Positions 22,414 through 33,672 of a stretch of DNA of 64,000 nt are shown here, piece after piece. Positions within the stretch are counted from its first letter, which is position 1, and each line of letters begins with the position of its first letter. The notes beneath the pieces are model-generated. The model was not told the DNA's origin, did not search any database, and worked only from the letters and a program-made list of their open reading frames with translations. Source of the stretch: Henckelia pumila (taxonomy: Eukaryota; Streptophyta; Magnoliopsida; Lamiales; Gesneriaceae). The position numbers were made by a program, and so were the translations under genes. Where the stretch lies: NCBI RefSeq assembly GCF_033568475.1, contig NC_133123.1, positions 159,789,753 through 159,853,752 on the forward strand. Reading direction: 5' to 3'.

Positions 22414-22701
22414 AGATAAGATTCTTGGTTGAACTAGAGTGAGCGGGGTAGTTCGAGTCCGCATGTATTGGCTCCTCGCATGTGATTGAGTTATTTAACT
22501 ATTTATTTAAATTCATGCGAGCATGCTTTATTATTTGAGAATTAATTGAATTACATGCTTATGTGATTTAATTTATAAAGCATGATCTACTTGAGATATA
22601 AATGTTTTTGTTTATCGACTGGTATCCGATATTCTGAGACATTGAAAGGGCACCGAATTGTAGCAATTGAGATATCTCGTGTCCTAACCTTTGATTATTA
22701 G

Positions 22702-23970
22702 ACGGGTCCTCGCCGAGTTATTAACAGAAATCAACTGCCAGTTACTCCTCCGAATGAGCAATCTAGTACTGAAACTGATCAGATGGATGCTACAGCAACA
22801 ACTATGGAAACCTTGCTGAAGAGGTTTCAGTCGTTTAATCCGCCTTTGTTGCTAGGTACAGAAAATCCTGTTGATTGCGAAAGCTGGTTGGACGACATTG
22901 ATCAGTTGTTCGATTCCATTGATTACTCTGACGACCGCCAAACTAGGTTAGTCATTCATCAGCTTCTTAGTGTTGCTAAGAACCGGTGGATCACGACGAA
23001 GAGATCTATGGAGAATCGAGGTACAGTTGTTAATTGGACTCTTTTCAAATCTGAGTTTTATAAGCGGTTTTTCCCTATTTCGTACCGAAAGTATAAGAGA
23101 GCAGAGTTTTCTAATCTGAGGAAAGGAAACTTGAACATTGATGATTATGTCGCCAAGTTTGACAGTTTGTTGAGGTTTGCACCGCACATTGCCGACAATG
23201 AAGAAGCAAAAGCCGATCAGTTCATCAACGGATTGAACCCCGACATCTTCACGTTGGTAAACACTGCTAGGCCCGATAACTTTGCGGATGCCATGAATCA
23301 TGCAAAGGGAGCTGAAACAGGTTTGTGGAGACAGAGAGGAAATCAGATGGTACCTCAGTAGCAGAGACAGTCTCAGAACCAACTGTCTCAGTACTAGAAT
23401 CAGTTGTCTCAGTATCAGAATCAACCCCAGAGGTATGAAGGAGGAAGCAGTGCGGGTAGCAGAAAGGATCATTACAAAGCAAGAAGGAAACAGTTCAAGA
23501 AGCAGGGGAACAGTTCTTCTAGTTCCAGTGGTTCCAAGCAATTCGGTTTAGGACAGAGTTTTGGATCTTCATATTTGTTCTTCAACAAGTGTGGAGGTAG
23601 ACACTCACCGGATCAGTGTGTAGGAGTCTTTCGGAACTGCAATATTTGTCAGCAGCCAGGACACTTCGCTAAAGTGTGCCCTCAGCAAGGTAGAAATCGA
23701 GCTCAGAGTGGGAGTTCTTCTAGACCTGCAGCTCAGCCTGAGAGGTAGACTTCTACGGTTCACTTCTTCCAGCCTCAGCAGCAGAACAGACAGGGAGGTA
23801 ACCCTAGTGCGAACCATCCTCCGAGATAGCAGGCACGAGTCTTTGCTTTGACAGAGGATCAGACTCAGGCAGCACCTGACGATGTTATAGCAGGTAACTG
23901 TTCGATTTCCGATTATTCTGCTCATGTATTTATAGATACAGGTGCTTCTCATTCCTTTATCTCTGAAAAA
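22702..23970 (+). pseudogene. Tekay gag and protease, with several stops
   Basis: The frame is open from after a TAG at 22699-22701, where the start codon would lie; an internal ATG is at 22783. Residues resemble the Retrotrans_gag domain (SWLDDIDQLFD, FYKRFFPISYRKYKRAEF, LNIDDYVAKFDSLLRFAP). In-frame TAG codons are at 23359, 23395, 23749 and 23827. Between them lie a Gln/Ser-rich linker, a zinc knuckle CNICQQPGHFAKVC (CX2CX4HX4C, about 23638-23680) and the aspartic protease active site VFIDTGASHSFIS (about 23926-23964). All four TAGs can be explained as CAG to TAG. A TGA and frameshift follow at about 23978. Not translatable as a whole. Confidence 0.85.
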
Positions 23971-26900
23971 TTTGTGTGATGCATGCTTTGCATACTGAGT
24001 TGTTGCCTACTGTAGTAGTTGTTACTTCACCTTTGAGTGGAGGAATTGTTTTTGTCAGATTATTCAGGAATTTTGAACTTCAGTTTGAGAAAAATTTGTT
24101 AGAATTTGACTATATTGTACTTGGGCTGTCAGATTTTGACTGTATTGTTGGTATAGATGCTTTAACCAAGTACAGGGCAACCGTCGATTGTTTTCAGAAG
24201 GTTGTCAGATTCAGACCTGAAATGGCAGACGAGTGGAAATTCTTTGGTAAGGGTTCTCGATCTAGAATTCTTTTAATTTCAGTGTTATCTATGACTCGTT
24301 TGTTACAGAGAGGTGAGAGGGATTTTTGGTTTATGCAGATGATGTACTGAAATCTAGCCCTGAATTGGTTGATATACCAGTGGTTAGTGAATTTTTTGAT
24401 GTGTTTCCGGAAGAGATTCCTAGATTGCCACCTATTCGAGAGATCGAATTCATCATTGATTTAGTGTCAGGTACTCAACCTATTTCCAAAGCTCCGTATC
24501 GTATGACACCGGTTGAATTGAGAGAGTTGAAGGAGAAAATTTAGTATTTGATTGTCAAGGGATACATCAGACCTAGTGTATCGCCTTGGGGTGCTCCTGT
24601 TCTGTTTGTTCGGAAGAAGGATGGTTCTATGCGGCTCTGTATTGACTACCGTCAACTGAATCAGGCTACAGTAAAGAACAGGTATCCTTTACCCCGAATA
24701 GATGACCTTTTTGATCAACTGCAGGGTTCTTCTATATATTCAAAGATTGATCTGAGGTCAGGTTATCATCAGCTGAGAGTGCGAGAGAAAGTTGTTCCTA
24801 ATACCGCATTCAGAACGAGGTATGGTCATTTCGAGTTTATAGTCATGTCGTTCGGTTTGACTAACGCTACAGCTATTTTTATGGATTTGATGAACCGTAT
24901 CTTTCAGCGCTATTTAGATGAGTTTGTTATTATCTTCATCGATGATATTCTTATCTACTCGAAGAACCGTACTGACCATGCAGAGCATTTGAGGATCGTC
25001 TTGCAGATTTTGCGAGTTGAACAATTGTTTTCCAAGCTATCTAAATGTGAATTCTGGTTGGATCGATTTGTCTTTCTCGGTCACATTATTTCAGGAGATG
25101 GGATTTCTGTCGATCCCAGCAAGATTGAAGCGGTTATGAATTGGCCTAGACCGACATCAGTGCCTGAGATCCGAAGCTTTATGGGTTTATCTGGTTATTA
25201 TCGCCGATTCATCGAGGGATTCTCATCTATTTCCAAGCCTATTACCCAGCTGACTCAGAAGAATGCGCCTTTTGTCTAGTATGCAGATTGTGAGGCTAGC
25301 TTTGTTGATCTAAAGAGGAGACTGACCAGTGCTCCGATTCTTTCTATTCCAAAAGGTACTGGAGGTTTCACAGTCTATTGTAATGCTTCTAACTGAGGCT
25401 TGAGATGTATTTTTATGCAGCATAAGAATGTGATAGCGTATGCATCGAGGCAGCTAAAGCCGCATGAGACTCGTTATCCAGTTCATGATCATGAACTAGC
25501 TGCGATCGTCTTTGCTCTAAAGATCTGGCGTCATTATCTTTATGGTGAGTCTTTCGAGATCTTTTCTGACCATAAGAGTCTTAATTATTTGTTTTCACAT
25601 GCAGAGTTGAATATGAGACAGAGAAGATGGTTAGATCTGTTGAAGGATTTCGACTGCGAGATCAAGTATTACCCGGGAAAGTCGAATGTAGTTGCAGATG
25701 CCTTGATCCGAAAGCTTTGTTCTTTATCTCTTTCTACTATTGGTGTTTCTGTTGGAACACGCGTTCTCGGATCAAATATGTGATACCCGGTGCAGCGGAA
25801 GTTTAAAATTTTTCTTATATGGAACGATTCCATATCAATGGGTATCAAATCCTCACGATTAAAATCATGCAAGTAAAATAATAATAACAATTAATATTTT
25901 ACCTCTTCAAGCTATGGCTTGATTATGGACTCCAACAGATTAAATCTGCCCTTGTTGTAAATCCGAGGAACTGATGACTTGCTCGATCAACTCCTGAATT
26001 AGGTCCACGAATAGAAAACAGAAACCCTCTGATTGATTGCACTAGAAATCAATCAAATGTTTATCGAAAAGATTTACAGATTTGATCTGTCAATTCAGAA
26101 TGTAATTTTTCAGAAAAATCACAGACTAAATTCTCTCAAAAAGGGAATAGGAATTTCAAAAATTCCTAGCTTAGAATTATAGGTGATTTTCGAAAATTGC
26201 AAGCTTGGAATCAAAGTTTCTTTTCGAAAATCCCTATGTGTTATATTTATAATTTCTGTACTGGATTAAGTTATATGTCTAAGAGGACACTAACTCCTTA
26301 GGGCCCATTATCCATAACTTAAGCCCAACAAGCCAAGCCTGTTATTATAGAAATTAATATAAAATTCATCATGACTCCGATTGATAAACTGATTTCACCA
26401 ACGTGCACAGAAACCATTTCTGCACCTTTTAAAGTCAAGATAATTTTTCTGAATCCGAATTCAGTGACTTCCAAAAATACTCATCCCTATGTCATTTTAG
26501 GAAGTTCCACTCCCTTTACTTAAGAAGTCCAACTTCTCTTTCGCTAAATTTAACTCTTTAAATTCAACTATCTCAACGGGGATTAGTAATCCATTACTTG
26601 TGTAACCCTCAATGGTTCAGGGATACAGCTAGCCGTGGGCTCACAACTCCTTGTGACTCGGAACAACAATTTTCTACTTACCCATCGAATCATGGTAAGA
26701 GCGCATAGCAACATCGCCCCATGATTCCCTAGGTATCACTGAAAATGCCTGCAAGAACCAGTAGGTTTTGGTTAGCGTACAGTACGGTCCCTTCATCCAT
26801 ATATCCCGATCGAATCAACAACCATTGGTACATCGAGAGTTGTTCGAGATTCGATAACTATGCAATGCATCTTGAAGATCAAATACTGACATTCCATGTG

Positions 26901-29156
26901 CTACTAGGAAACCAAGTAACCTAAAGCACATCATGTACTCTGGTCAGAGATTTGTCACACTAATATCTCCTCAGATCGCATAGGATATCCATACCCGCAA
27001 GCGTGTGGTGAATCCTTGACAACAAAGCATTGACTCCTATATGTGTCGTAACTATACCCAATATCGACACCTGATGACCCTCATAAAATCGGTAAATGAG
27101 TCAAAGTACAGTACTAGCATATAGAGTCTCCATGATGTTTCAAGTAGTAAGGACTAATGGTGTACAACCAAAATCGCGGACTTATCCACTCAATTAATGA
27201 TAACCACTTAGAAAGTCCGAATAGGGTAGTTCGATCATCCATCATATGAATATCCATTTGCATGCTTCGAACATCTCTATGTTCCATACCAATGAAACGT
27301 GGTACTCGGCATCGCAAATGCTAGTCTCAATCTCGAGCGATCCTTATCCTTATTTGCGGATGACTCAATTGACTAGAAACAGTTTAGAATATACAGTGCT
27401 TATAAGATGTGTCTCATGATAGTCATCCATATGTAACTATCACATCTTACATGCACTCTAGTATATTCAAGGTCTTTATCTAAACATCATATAATACGTC
27501 ACAACATAATAATATGATAAAAGATAAAGTAAATGCCAATATAAAAGTGTAAATTATATTAAACAAAGATTATTTATATATAGAGTCATAAAAGCCCTTA
27601 GCCACAAGTTGGCTAACCGGGCACCCACTCTTTCAGTTTCTCAGTTGATCAATGATTGTTGCACTTCTGGTTTAGAGTTTAAAACAGACAGGAATACTAT
27701 CAGAGTATTTGTTATTCAAGCCGAGCCAGAGTTATTTATTTTGATCAAAGAAGCTTAGAAGTCTAATCCGAACATTCAGATTTCAGTAGAGAAAGTCAGA
27801 TCTGGGCATCAGTCTGAATTCTAGGATAGAGATGACGTTTAGTTTGTAAATAGTCGTATTGTCGTGCCTGATATTTCGGAGTTGAGGCAGCGTATTCTCC
27901 CAGAGGCTCATTGCAGTCGGTTCAGTATTCATCCTAGAGGTCGTAAGATGTATAACGATCTGAAAAATCAGTTTTGGTGGAAGAGAATGAAGAGCGATGT
28001 TGCGAGGTTTGTATCTCGATGTTTGAACTGTCAGTAAGTGAAAGCAAAAAGGAAGCGACCGGGTGGCTTGTTGCACAGTCTATCTGTTCCTGAATGGAAA
28101 TGAGATCACATTTCTATGGATTTCATCACGAAGCTACCGCGATCTGTTTGAGAATGCGATGCTATTTGGGTAGTGATCGACCGATTGACGAAGTCTGCTT
28201 GTTTTATTCCGTACAGGATGACGTATTGTCACGATTAGATGGCTGAGTTATATGTTAGCAATGTTGTGAGATTGCATGGTGTGTCGAAGTCGATCGTTTC
28301 AGACCGAGAACCTAGATTCACTTCGCACTTTTGGCACAGTTTTCAGGAGGCACTTGGTACTCGATTGCATCTCAGTACATCTTATCATCCTCAGACCGAT
28401 GGACAGTCAGAGCGGACTATCCAGACGTTAGAGGATATGCTTCGAGCAGTAGTGCTAGACTTTGGCACTAGTTGGCAAGATTCTTTGCCTCTTGTTGAGT
28501 TTTCTTACAACAGCAGCTTCCAAGCGAGTATCGGTATGACGCCTTTTGAGGCATTGTACGAAAAGAAGTGCCGATCTCCTTTGTTTTGGGACGATGTGTC
28601 CGAGTCACCTGATTTGTGACCGGATATGCTTAGAGATATGTCAGAGCATGTAAAGATCATCCAGACTAGAATGAAGTCAGCTCAGGATAGACAGGCGAAG
28701 TATGCAAATATCAGACGTAGACCTCTGAGTTTCGAGCAGGGATACCGAGTTTTCCTTAAGATTTCTCCTTTCAGAGGCACTGTCAGATTTGGTAAAAGAA
28801 GTAATTTATCTCCGAGATTCATCGAATCGTACGAGATTCTCAAGAAGTTAGGCGATCTTGCCTACAGACTTGCACTTCCTCCGTCTTTATCTGGTATTCA
28901 CGAAGTTTTTCACGTCTCTATGTTGCGGAAGTATCATCCAGATCCTTTTCATATTCTTCAGCCTGACGAAGCCGAGCTTGACGAGACTTTAAGCTACTTT
29001 GAGCGACCGATTCAGATCCTTGATCGAAAGGAGAAACAACTCATAACCAAGTTTATTCCTTTGGTGAAAGTGCAGTGGAGCCGTCACGGCGTCGAGGAAG
29101 CGACTTGGGAGACAGAATCCGACATGAGACAACGTTTTCCTGAGTTATTCGGATGA
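23971..29156 (+). pseudogene. Tekay pol (RT, RNase H, integrase, chromodomain), decayed and interrupted
   Basis: In order: protease C-terminus (23976-24350, other frame); RT from about 24326 with [18 protein letters not shown] and the catalytic [11 protein letters not shown] (about 24935-24965); RNase H (25290-25740, with [10 protein letters not shown] and [11 protein letters not shown]); a solo LTR insertion (25750-27635); integrase zinc domain (HCSRFSIHP...CLNCQ, about 27908-28036); integrase core with SDREPRFTS and STSYHPQTDGQSERTIQ (about 28290-28440); and a C-terminal region with SGIHEVFHVSMLRKYHPD and a chromodomain-like HGVEEATWE. In-frame stops at 24542, 25277, 25394, 27756 and others up to 28617 break it. 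Most could arise by C-to-T or G-to-A change. RT and integrase acidic residues are still readable. Confidence 0.87.
25750..27635. mobile_element. Solo LTR (1.89 kb) inserted in Tekay pol
   Basis: Starts TGTTGGAACACG and ends CACTCTTTCA, flanked by the duplication GTTTC (25745-25749, 27636-27640). Removing it joins RNase H to the integrase linker in the expected protein order, confirming the borders. There is no coding sequence, primer site or second LTR, so recombination has left a solo LTR. TATATATAAATA near 27567-27580 (minus strand) may be its promoter; orientation is uncertain. The sequence looks like a widespread plant LTR family. Confidence 0.88.
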
Positions 29157-29240
29157 CGTGAGTTCTTCTTACTGTCTTTAGTTCTTTATTCTATCTTATG
29201 AGTTGTAATTCTTATTTATTTCGAGGACGAAATCCCTTTT

Positions 29241-29254
29241 TAGAGGGGGATAAT
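29241..29254 (+). other. Polypurine tract of the Tekay element
   Basis: TAGAGGGGGATAAT directly precedes the 3' LTR. Confidence 0.75.
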
Positions 29255-31261
29255 TGTAACGCCCCGATTTTATCTTAATTGAGATTATTTGAGATAATCA
29301 GATTTTCCAGAAGTCGAGGGCCGATTTGATTTTGATCAGGGTCTATTTTGCAAATTTTGGAAATTTCAGGGACTAAAACGCAAATATTGGATTTTATATA
29401 TTATCTTGACTTGGAATGACTTTCTCATCACTTCATCCTCCTCCCCTTGCACGCCTCCCTCCATTGAAGCGCCTCTTTTGAGTTTTCAAGCTTTCAGATT
29501 TTAGTCCGAGCTCGATCTGTCCGTTGGAATTTATTTCTGAAGCCAGATTAACGATCACTGCAGCGAGAGCTCCGTTGTATCGTAAGTTTTTCTTCGATCA
29601 GCTAAAATTTGATTTTCGGATGTTGTTAGAATCTATTGAGTTTCGGTTATGTTGTTCTTGATAGAGTTCTGATCGTTTATTCTCAGTCGGTTTTGAAATA
29701 AAGCGACGTTCGGATTTTTTTATGATTTTTGGAAGCTTATTTCAAAAATTGAGTTTTGATATGTGTTGGATTTTAGTTGTTATTGTTGTTTTAGCATTGT
29801 TATGAGTTGATACCGATAGTATACTGCTGTCTGCATTTTCGGTTTGATCAGTTTATTGCCGTTATGCCGCCGGTTTGAGTTTTGAGATTTTGAACCGTTT
29901 GAATCGTTGAACTTTGGCTATTGAATTTTGATCGTCATTGTTGATATTCTTTGCCTCCGTACAGATTCGTCTGGAGTTTGTCGAGCCCTGTGTTAGCAGC
30001 TTTCGATCGTCGAAAAATTGGACGAAGAGCGGTAAAGAGTTTACCTTGGGCGTTGTTGATTGTTTAGGTTGTATAGATTTTGATATAACCTCTGTTGTAG
30101 CGTATCCAGAGTTGGAGCTACTTGCATTGAAAGGTACACACAGTCATCGTTTAGCGGGATAGCATACTCGAGACAATTGGTTCTTGAGTTTTCCCTTAAA
30201 ATCACATACTTGCATCAATACTTGTTATAGCATGTGGAACTTGTATTTTGTTATTGATTGAGATTTTTGTTATATGGCTTTATGGTTATGTTTTCTTATG
30301 CATTCATCTTGATCTAAACCTTTGATTTTTCGGGCAGAACGACCCTTTTTGTTTAGACGTTTTGGGGGTTATACTGCGAGTGGCCTGGGTTGTAGAAGTT
30401 CACCTAGTATCAGCATGCTCCTTATAGTCGCACCAAATTCTAGGGGTATGAGATACGTGGCACCACCTCGATTGGGAGAGTCGATGAGTTGTTACGTGGT
30501 CTCATCTTCGGGATCCCAAAAGCATAGCAGCAATCCCTTGTTTATCAGAGTTGATATCCCGATTATAAAGACATGCATTTCATTACGTTGATATTGAATA
30601 TGTTGTTGTCTTGAAAGCATGTTGTTGTTATATTACTTGTTTGTATGTTATGTTGTTTTTACTGAGAATATCATTCTCACCGGAGTCATCCGGCTGTTGC
30701 TTTGTTTTGTATGTTTACTTGGAAACATGAGGGGCATGATCAAGTCAGCGAAGACCTGGTTAGCATCAAGAGTGAGAGATAGAAGTGAGACTCGGTTTAG
30801 AAGTCGAATTAGCATGTCAATCTAGTTTATGATTCGAAGCATGTTAGAACTCGAACTTGTTGTTGTTTGTAGTTTTTATTATTCGAATATTATGGATTGA
30901 AGGTTTTCGTTGCATGTAATATGTACCTTGTTATGCATTGAATGTAATAGACTTGAGCGTTGGCATGATTTTCTACTGTTTTCTTTGCCCTGTGCTGTCA
31001 CCGCTCGATCGATAAGATTTGACCGACCGAGCGGTTGGACTTTGTGGCTGTTCTCTGTTTTTGAAAAAGGGTGCCCGCTCGAGCGGTTGAATCTTACCGA
31101 TCGAGCGGTGCTGATTCTGGCTCGCTCGATTGGTTGAATCTTACCGATCGAGCGAGACACTATTTCAAAAAAAAAAAATTCTTTATTACTTTTAGTCTTG
31201 GATCTTGTATGCTTAATTGTTGTTTAATCGGATATTAGTTGTTTAGAACCGAGATCTCACA
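29255..31261 (+). repeat. 3' LTR of the Tekay element (full length)
   Basis: Starts TGTAACGCCCCGATTTTATC and ends GAGATCTCACA, 2007 bp. Only from 29634 on does it have a counterpart in the truncated 5' LTR. It retains the ~80-bp segment lost from the 5' LTR and lacks ~30 bp (ATTTCGGGCAGAAAG region) that the 5' LTR keeps. Confidence 0.9.
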
Positions 31262-31395
31262 TAATAAGTGCTCACTTTTTATTTTTATAATATAGTTATG
31301 GTATAAATATTCCAACAAATATATTTTGTTGATTAGTGCGTGTTGTTGCACTCAACGACTTAAATAACTTATACCATGATGAAAAATAATCTATT
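31262..31395. repeat. Dispersed repeat, paralogous empty site of the foldback element
   Basis: Aligns with 13450-13473 joined to 14954-15055, with one copy of TTTTTATAAT (about 31277-31287) where the other locus has the 1.47-kb foldback insertion and two copies. Confidence 0.8.
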
Positions 31396-31399
31396 ATAT

Positions 31400-32291
31400 C
31401 TATTATATTATATTTATATTATATTATATTATATTATATTTTATTTATATTATAAGTTTTTATATATAAATATGTAGTTTTTATTGTGAATTTACTTTGA
31501 TACTTTTATTAATTGTTATTTTTTTTTCTTCATTAATTGTTGTGCATTATTTGTTTGGTTTTGTTATCATACATTATTTTTAAATTCATTGATTATTTTA
31601 AAAAAAAGGCGGAAAATTATGTTCTTAAATTTTTTTTTCTACCAATAATTTTTACTTTGGTACCATTTTTAATTGTTTTAGTTATTAATTGTTTTTTTTA
31701 TTTTCTCATTCATTATTGTGCATTGTTTGTGTGTTATTTTCTCATTATTGTCATTAACAAAAAAATATATGTTTAAAACTATATACCTAAATAAAAATAT
31801 CAACTACATCATGTGATTTGGTTTCTTATATCTAATTTTTTTTATTTTTTTTTAATTTTACGGTTTGTATTTAAAAGTCAATTAAATAAAATCTGGTCAA
31901 AAGATTAATGTGTATACTTTTTGTTGCTTAAATTTTTTTAATTTCATAATTTTAGAGCGTTCCACAACTTGAGAACATTTTTTTTATAATCTCGGTAGCA
32001 CCTTGGTCCTTACTGGTTATTGATAATATGAATATAAACACTTAAATATAGATTGAATGACTTAAAAACTTCTAAATGTGCATTTTTAGATCTTATAATT
32101 CGTTAAACTCTTTATTCTACTTTTGAAAATTAATAAATATGTAGCTTCCATTTTGAATTTACTTTTGTACCCTTATTAATTGATTTTCTTATTTATTGTT
32201 TTTTTTTTCTTCACTAATTGTTGTGCATTATTTGTTTGGTTTTATTATCATACATTATTTTTAAATTCGTTGATTATTTTAAAATTATATA
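31400..32291. repeat. AT-rich reiterated repeat, left of Helitron 1
   Basis: Begins with a (TATAT)n-rich tract (31400-31470). It then holds a block starting AATATGTAGTTTTTATTGTG with GTTGTGCATTATTTGTTTGG (31468), a longer block (31594-32125, including CACCTTGGTCCTTACTGGTT) and the first block again (32130-32291). The same blocks in the same order continue to the right of Helitron 1 from 48771. Confidence 0.8.
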
Positions 32292-33672
32292 TCTATTCCT
32301 ATTCCTATTCGTATTCCTATTCCTATTATAAAAGTCTGAGTTTGATTGTTTAATTACTACTCTTCTGCCCCTGCAAATACTTATGAATTTATTATTCTGC
32401 GCTCTGCGCTCCCGGGTTTAGTTCATTTCCGTCATTATGTTAAACGCTCACTAACCGTTAAATCCTACCACCTCTTCTTCCTCAATCCCTACATTCCCTT
32501 GTCATGCCACCTCTTCCCATGCTTCGATTCAATGCTCCAATCGTTTTATTCAGAATTCCAATATTGGCATTTTGCTTCCTTCGCGAATTATTTCCCCACC
32601 TTAATTTCTACCCTTCCAACCGTCAAAATGCGATCTTTCAATGCGGGGTAGAAAACCGGCTTTATCTTCAACTGTTGCTTTCGGAATTCAAGCCACAACG
32701 GAAACCAACGCGTCTTCCTCCGGTAGGTTATGATTCATTCGTATATCATATATTAAAGCAATATGTGACCGCTGAAAATTATTTAGCCATGTGTTATACA
32801 ATGCATTATGTGACCGCTGAAAATTATTTAGCCATGTGTTATACAATTCATTATTAATATCAATTATCAATATTAATATAGTTGATTGGATAAAGAGATT
32901 ACTGTTAAAGATAAAATTTCCCAAAAACAACAAATCTGATGTCACAAAAAAAAAAATGAACACATTTCAATCACTTTCTTCACAATTAATAAAGAAATTT
33001 CTTTGCCTACATGTTATAAAATAAATTTTTAATGTTATAGTTAGAGTAAATTTATGCACTTACATGAACAAATCTATTGTCAAAAATATCAAATTCAACA
33101 AATATTCCATTCACGTTCTAGCTCACAACAATTGACATTAAACAAATACATTTCAAAATTTTATTTAATTCCGAAAAAATTTCCATAATGTGTATTATTC
33201 TATATTAATCTGTGTTAATAACATTTGTGTCATAATTTGTAGTAGTGAGTTTTGTTTCTGTTTTAAAAAAAAAACATTTTTCCCCAATTTCCTTTACAAA
33301 AAATTATTGATAACAATAACTCAAAATCTAGCTTCCTCTTTAAAATTTTTTTGGCTATTGAATTTATGGTTTACTCGAATGTTGTAATAAGTCCTTTCAA
33401 TATTGATTGAAGTTATATATAGGTAACTTATATATAACGTTAATATGTCTTTACCTTGTTCTTGATGTTGATCTTGTTTCACAACCATAGGGATCCGAGG
33501 ATCGAGTTCAACATGGTTTCGTTTGGCTTGTGTGCGTACTTGTGAGTTGGCTATTATTTTGTTACTGTTTAACTATTGTGGTTTTATTCTTTTCTTTTTG
33601 GTATAAATATTAATGGTTTATTTTTTTTTTCCATTTTTGTGTACAATCCTATATTACAACATGTTTTGTATT
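32292..33672 (+). other. Helitron 1 5' region
   Basis: Holds the 5' terminus with five imperfect ATTCCT-type repeats, a GC-richer stretch (32370-32720) with two overlapping frames lacking known domains, a 45-bp tandem duplication (TATGTGACCGCTGAAAATTA at 32762 and 32807) and an AT-rich intron-like tract to a 3' splice-like TTGTATTTCAG at about 33676. It may contain first exons and introns of the Rep gene, which I could not assign. Confidence 0.5.

Larger units (their letters stand above)
20822..31261 (+). mobile_element. Tekay/Del-type Ty3-gypsy retrotransposon, decayed
   Basis: LTRs at 20822-22397 (5' end missing) and 29255-31261 enclose gag-pol with the order gag, protease, RT, RNase H, integrase, chromodomain-like tail, which fits a chromovirus; the C-terminal HGVEEATWE motif favours Tekay/Del. 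A primer binding site (22403-22413) and a purine tract before 29255 set plus orientation. The 5' LTR lacks about 380 bp present at 29255-29634, and the PPR gene it abuts lacks its 5' half, so one deletion probably removed both. No TSD can be tested. The LTRs differ by indels of about 80 and 30 bp, so the element is old. A solo LTR interrupts pol. Confidence 0.88.

Noticed and set aside
24326-24361. YADD motif read as the RT catalytic site
   Set aside because: It sits in the protease-RT linker, well upstream of the true RT motif FIDDIL at about 24935; context matches the linker of Tekay elements.
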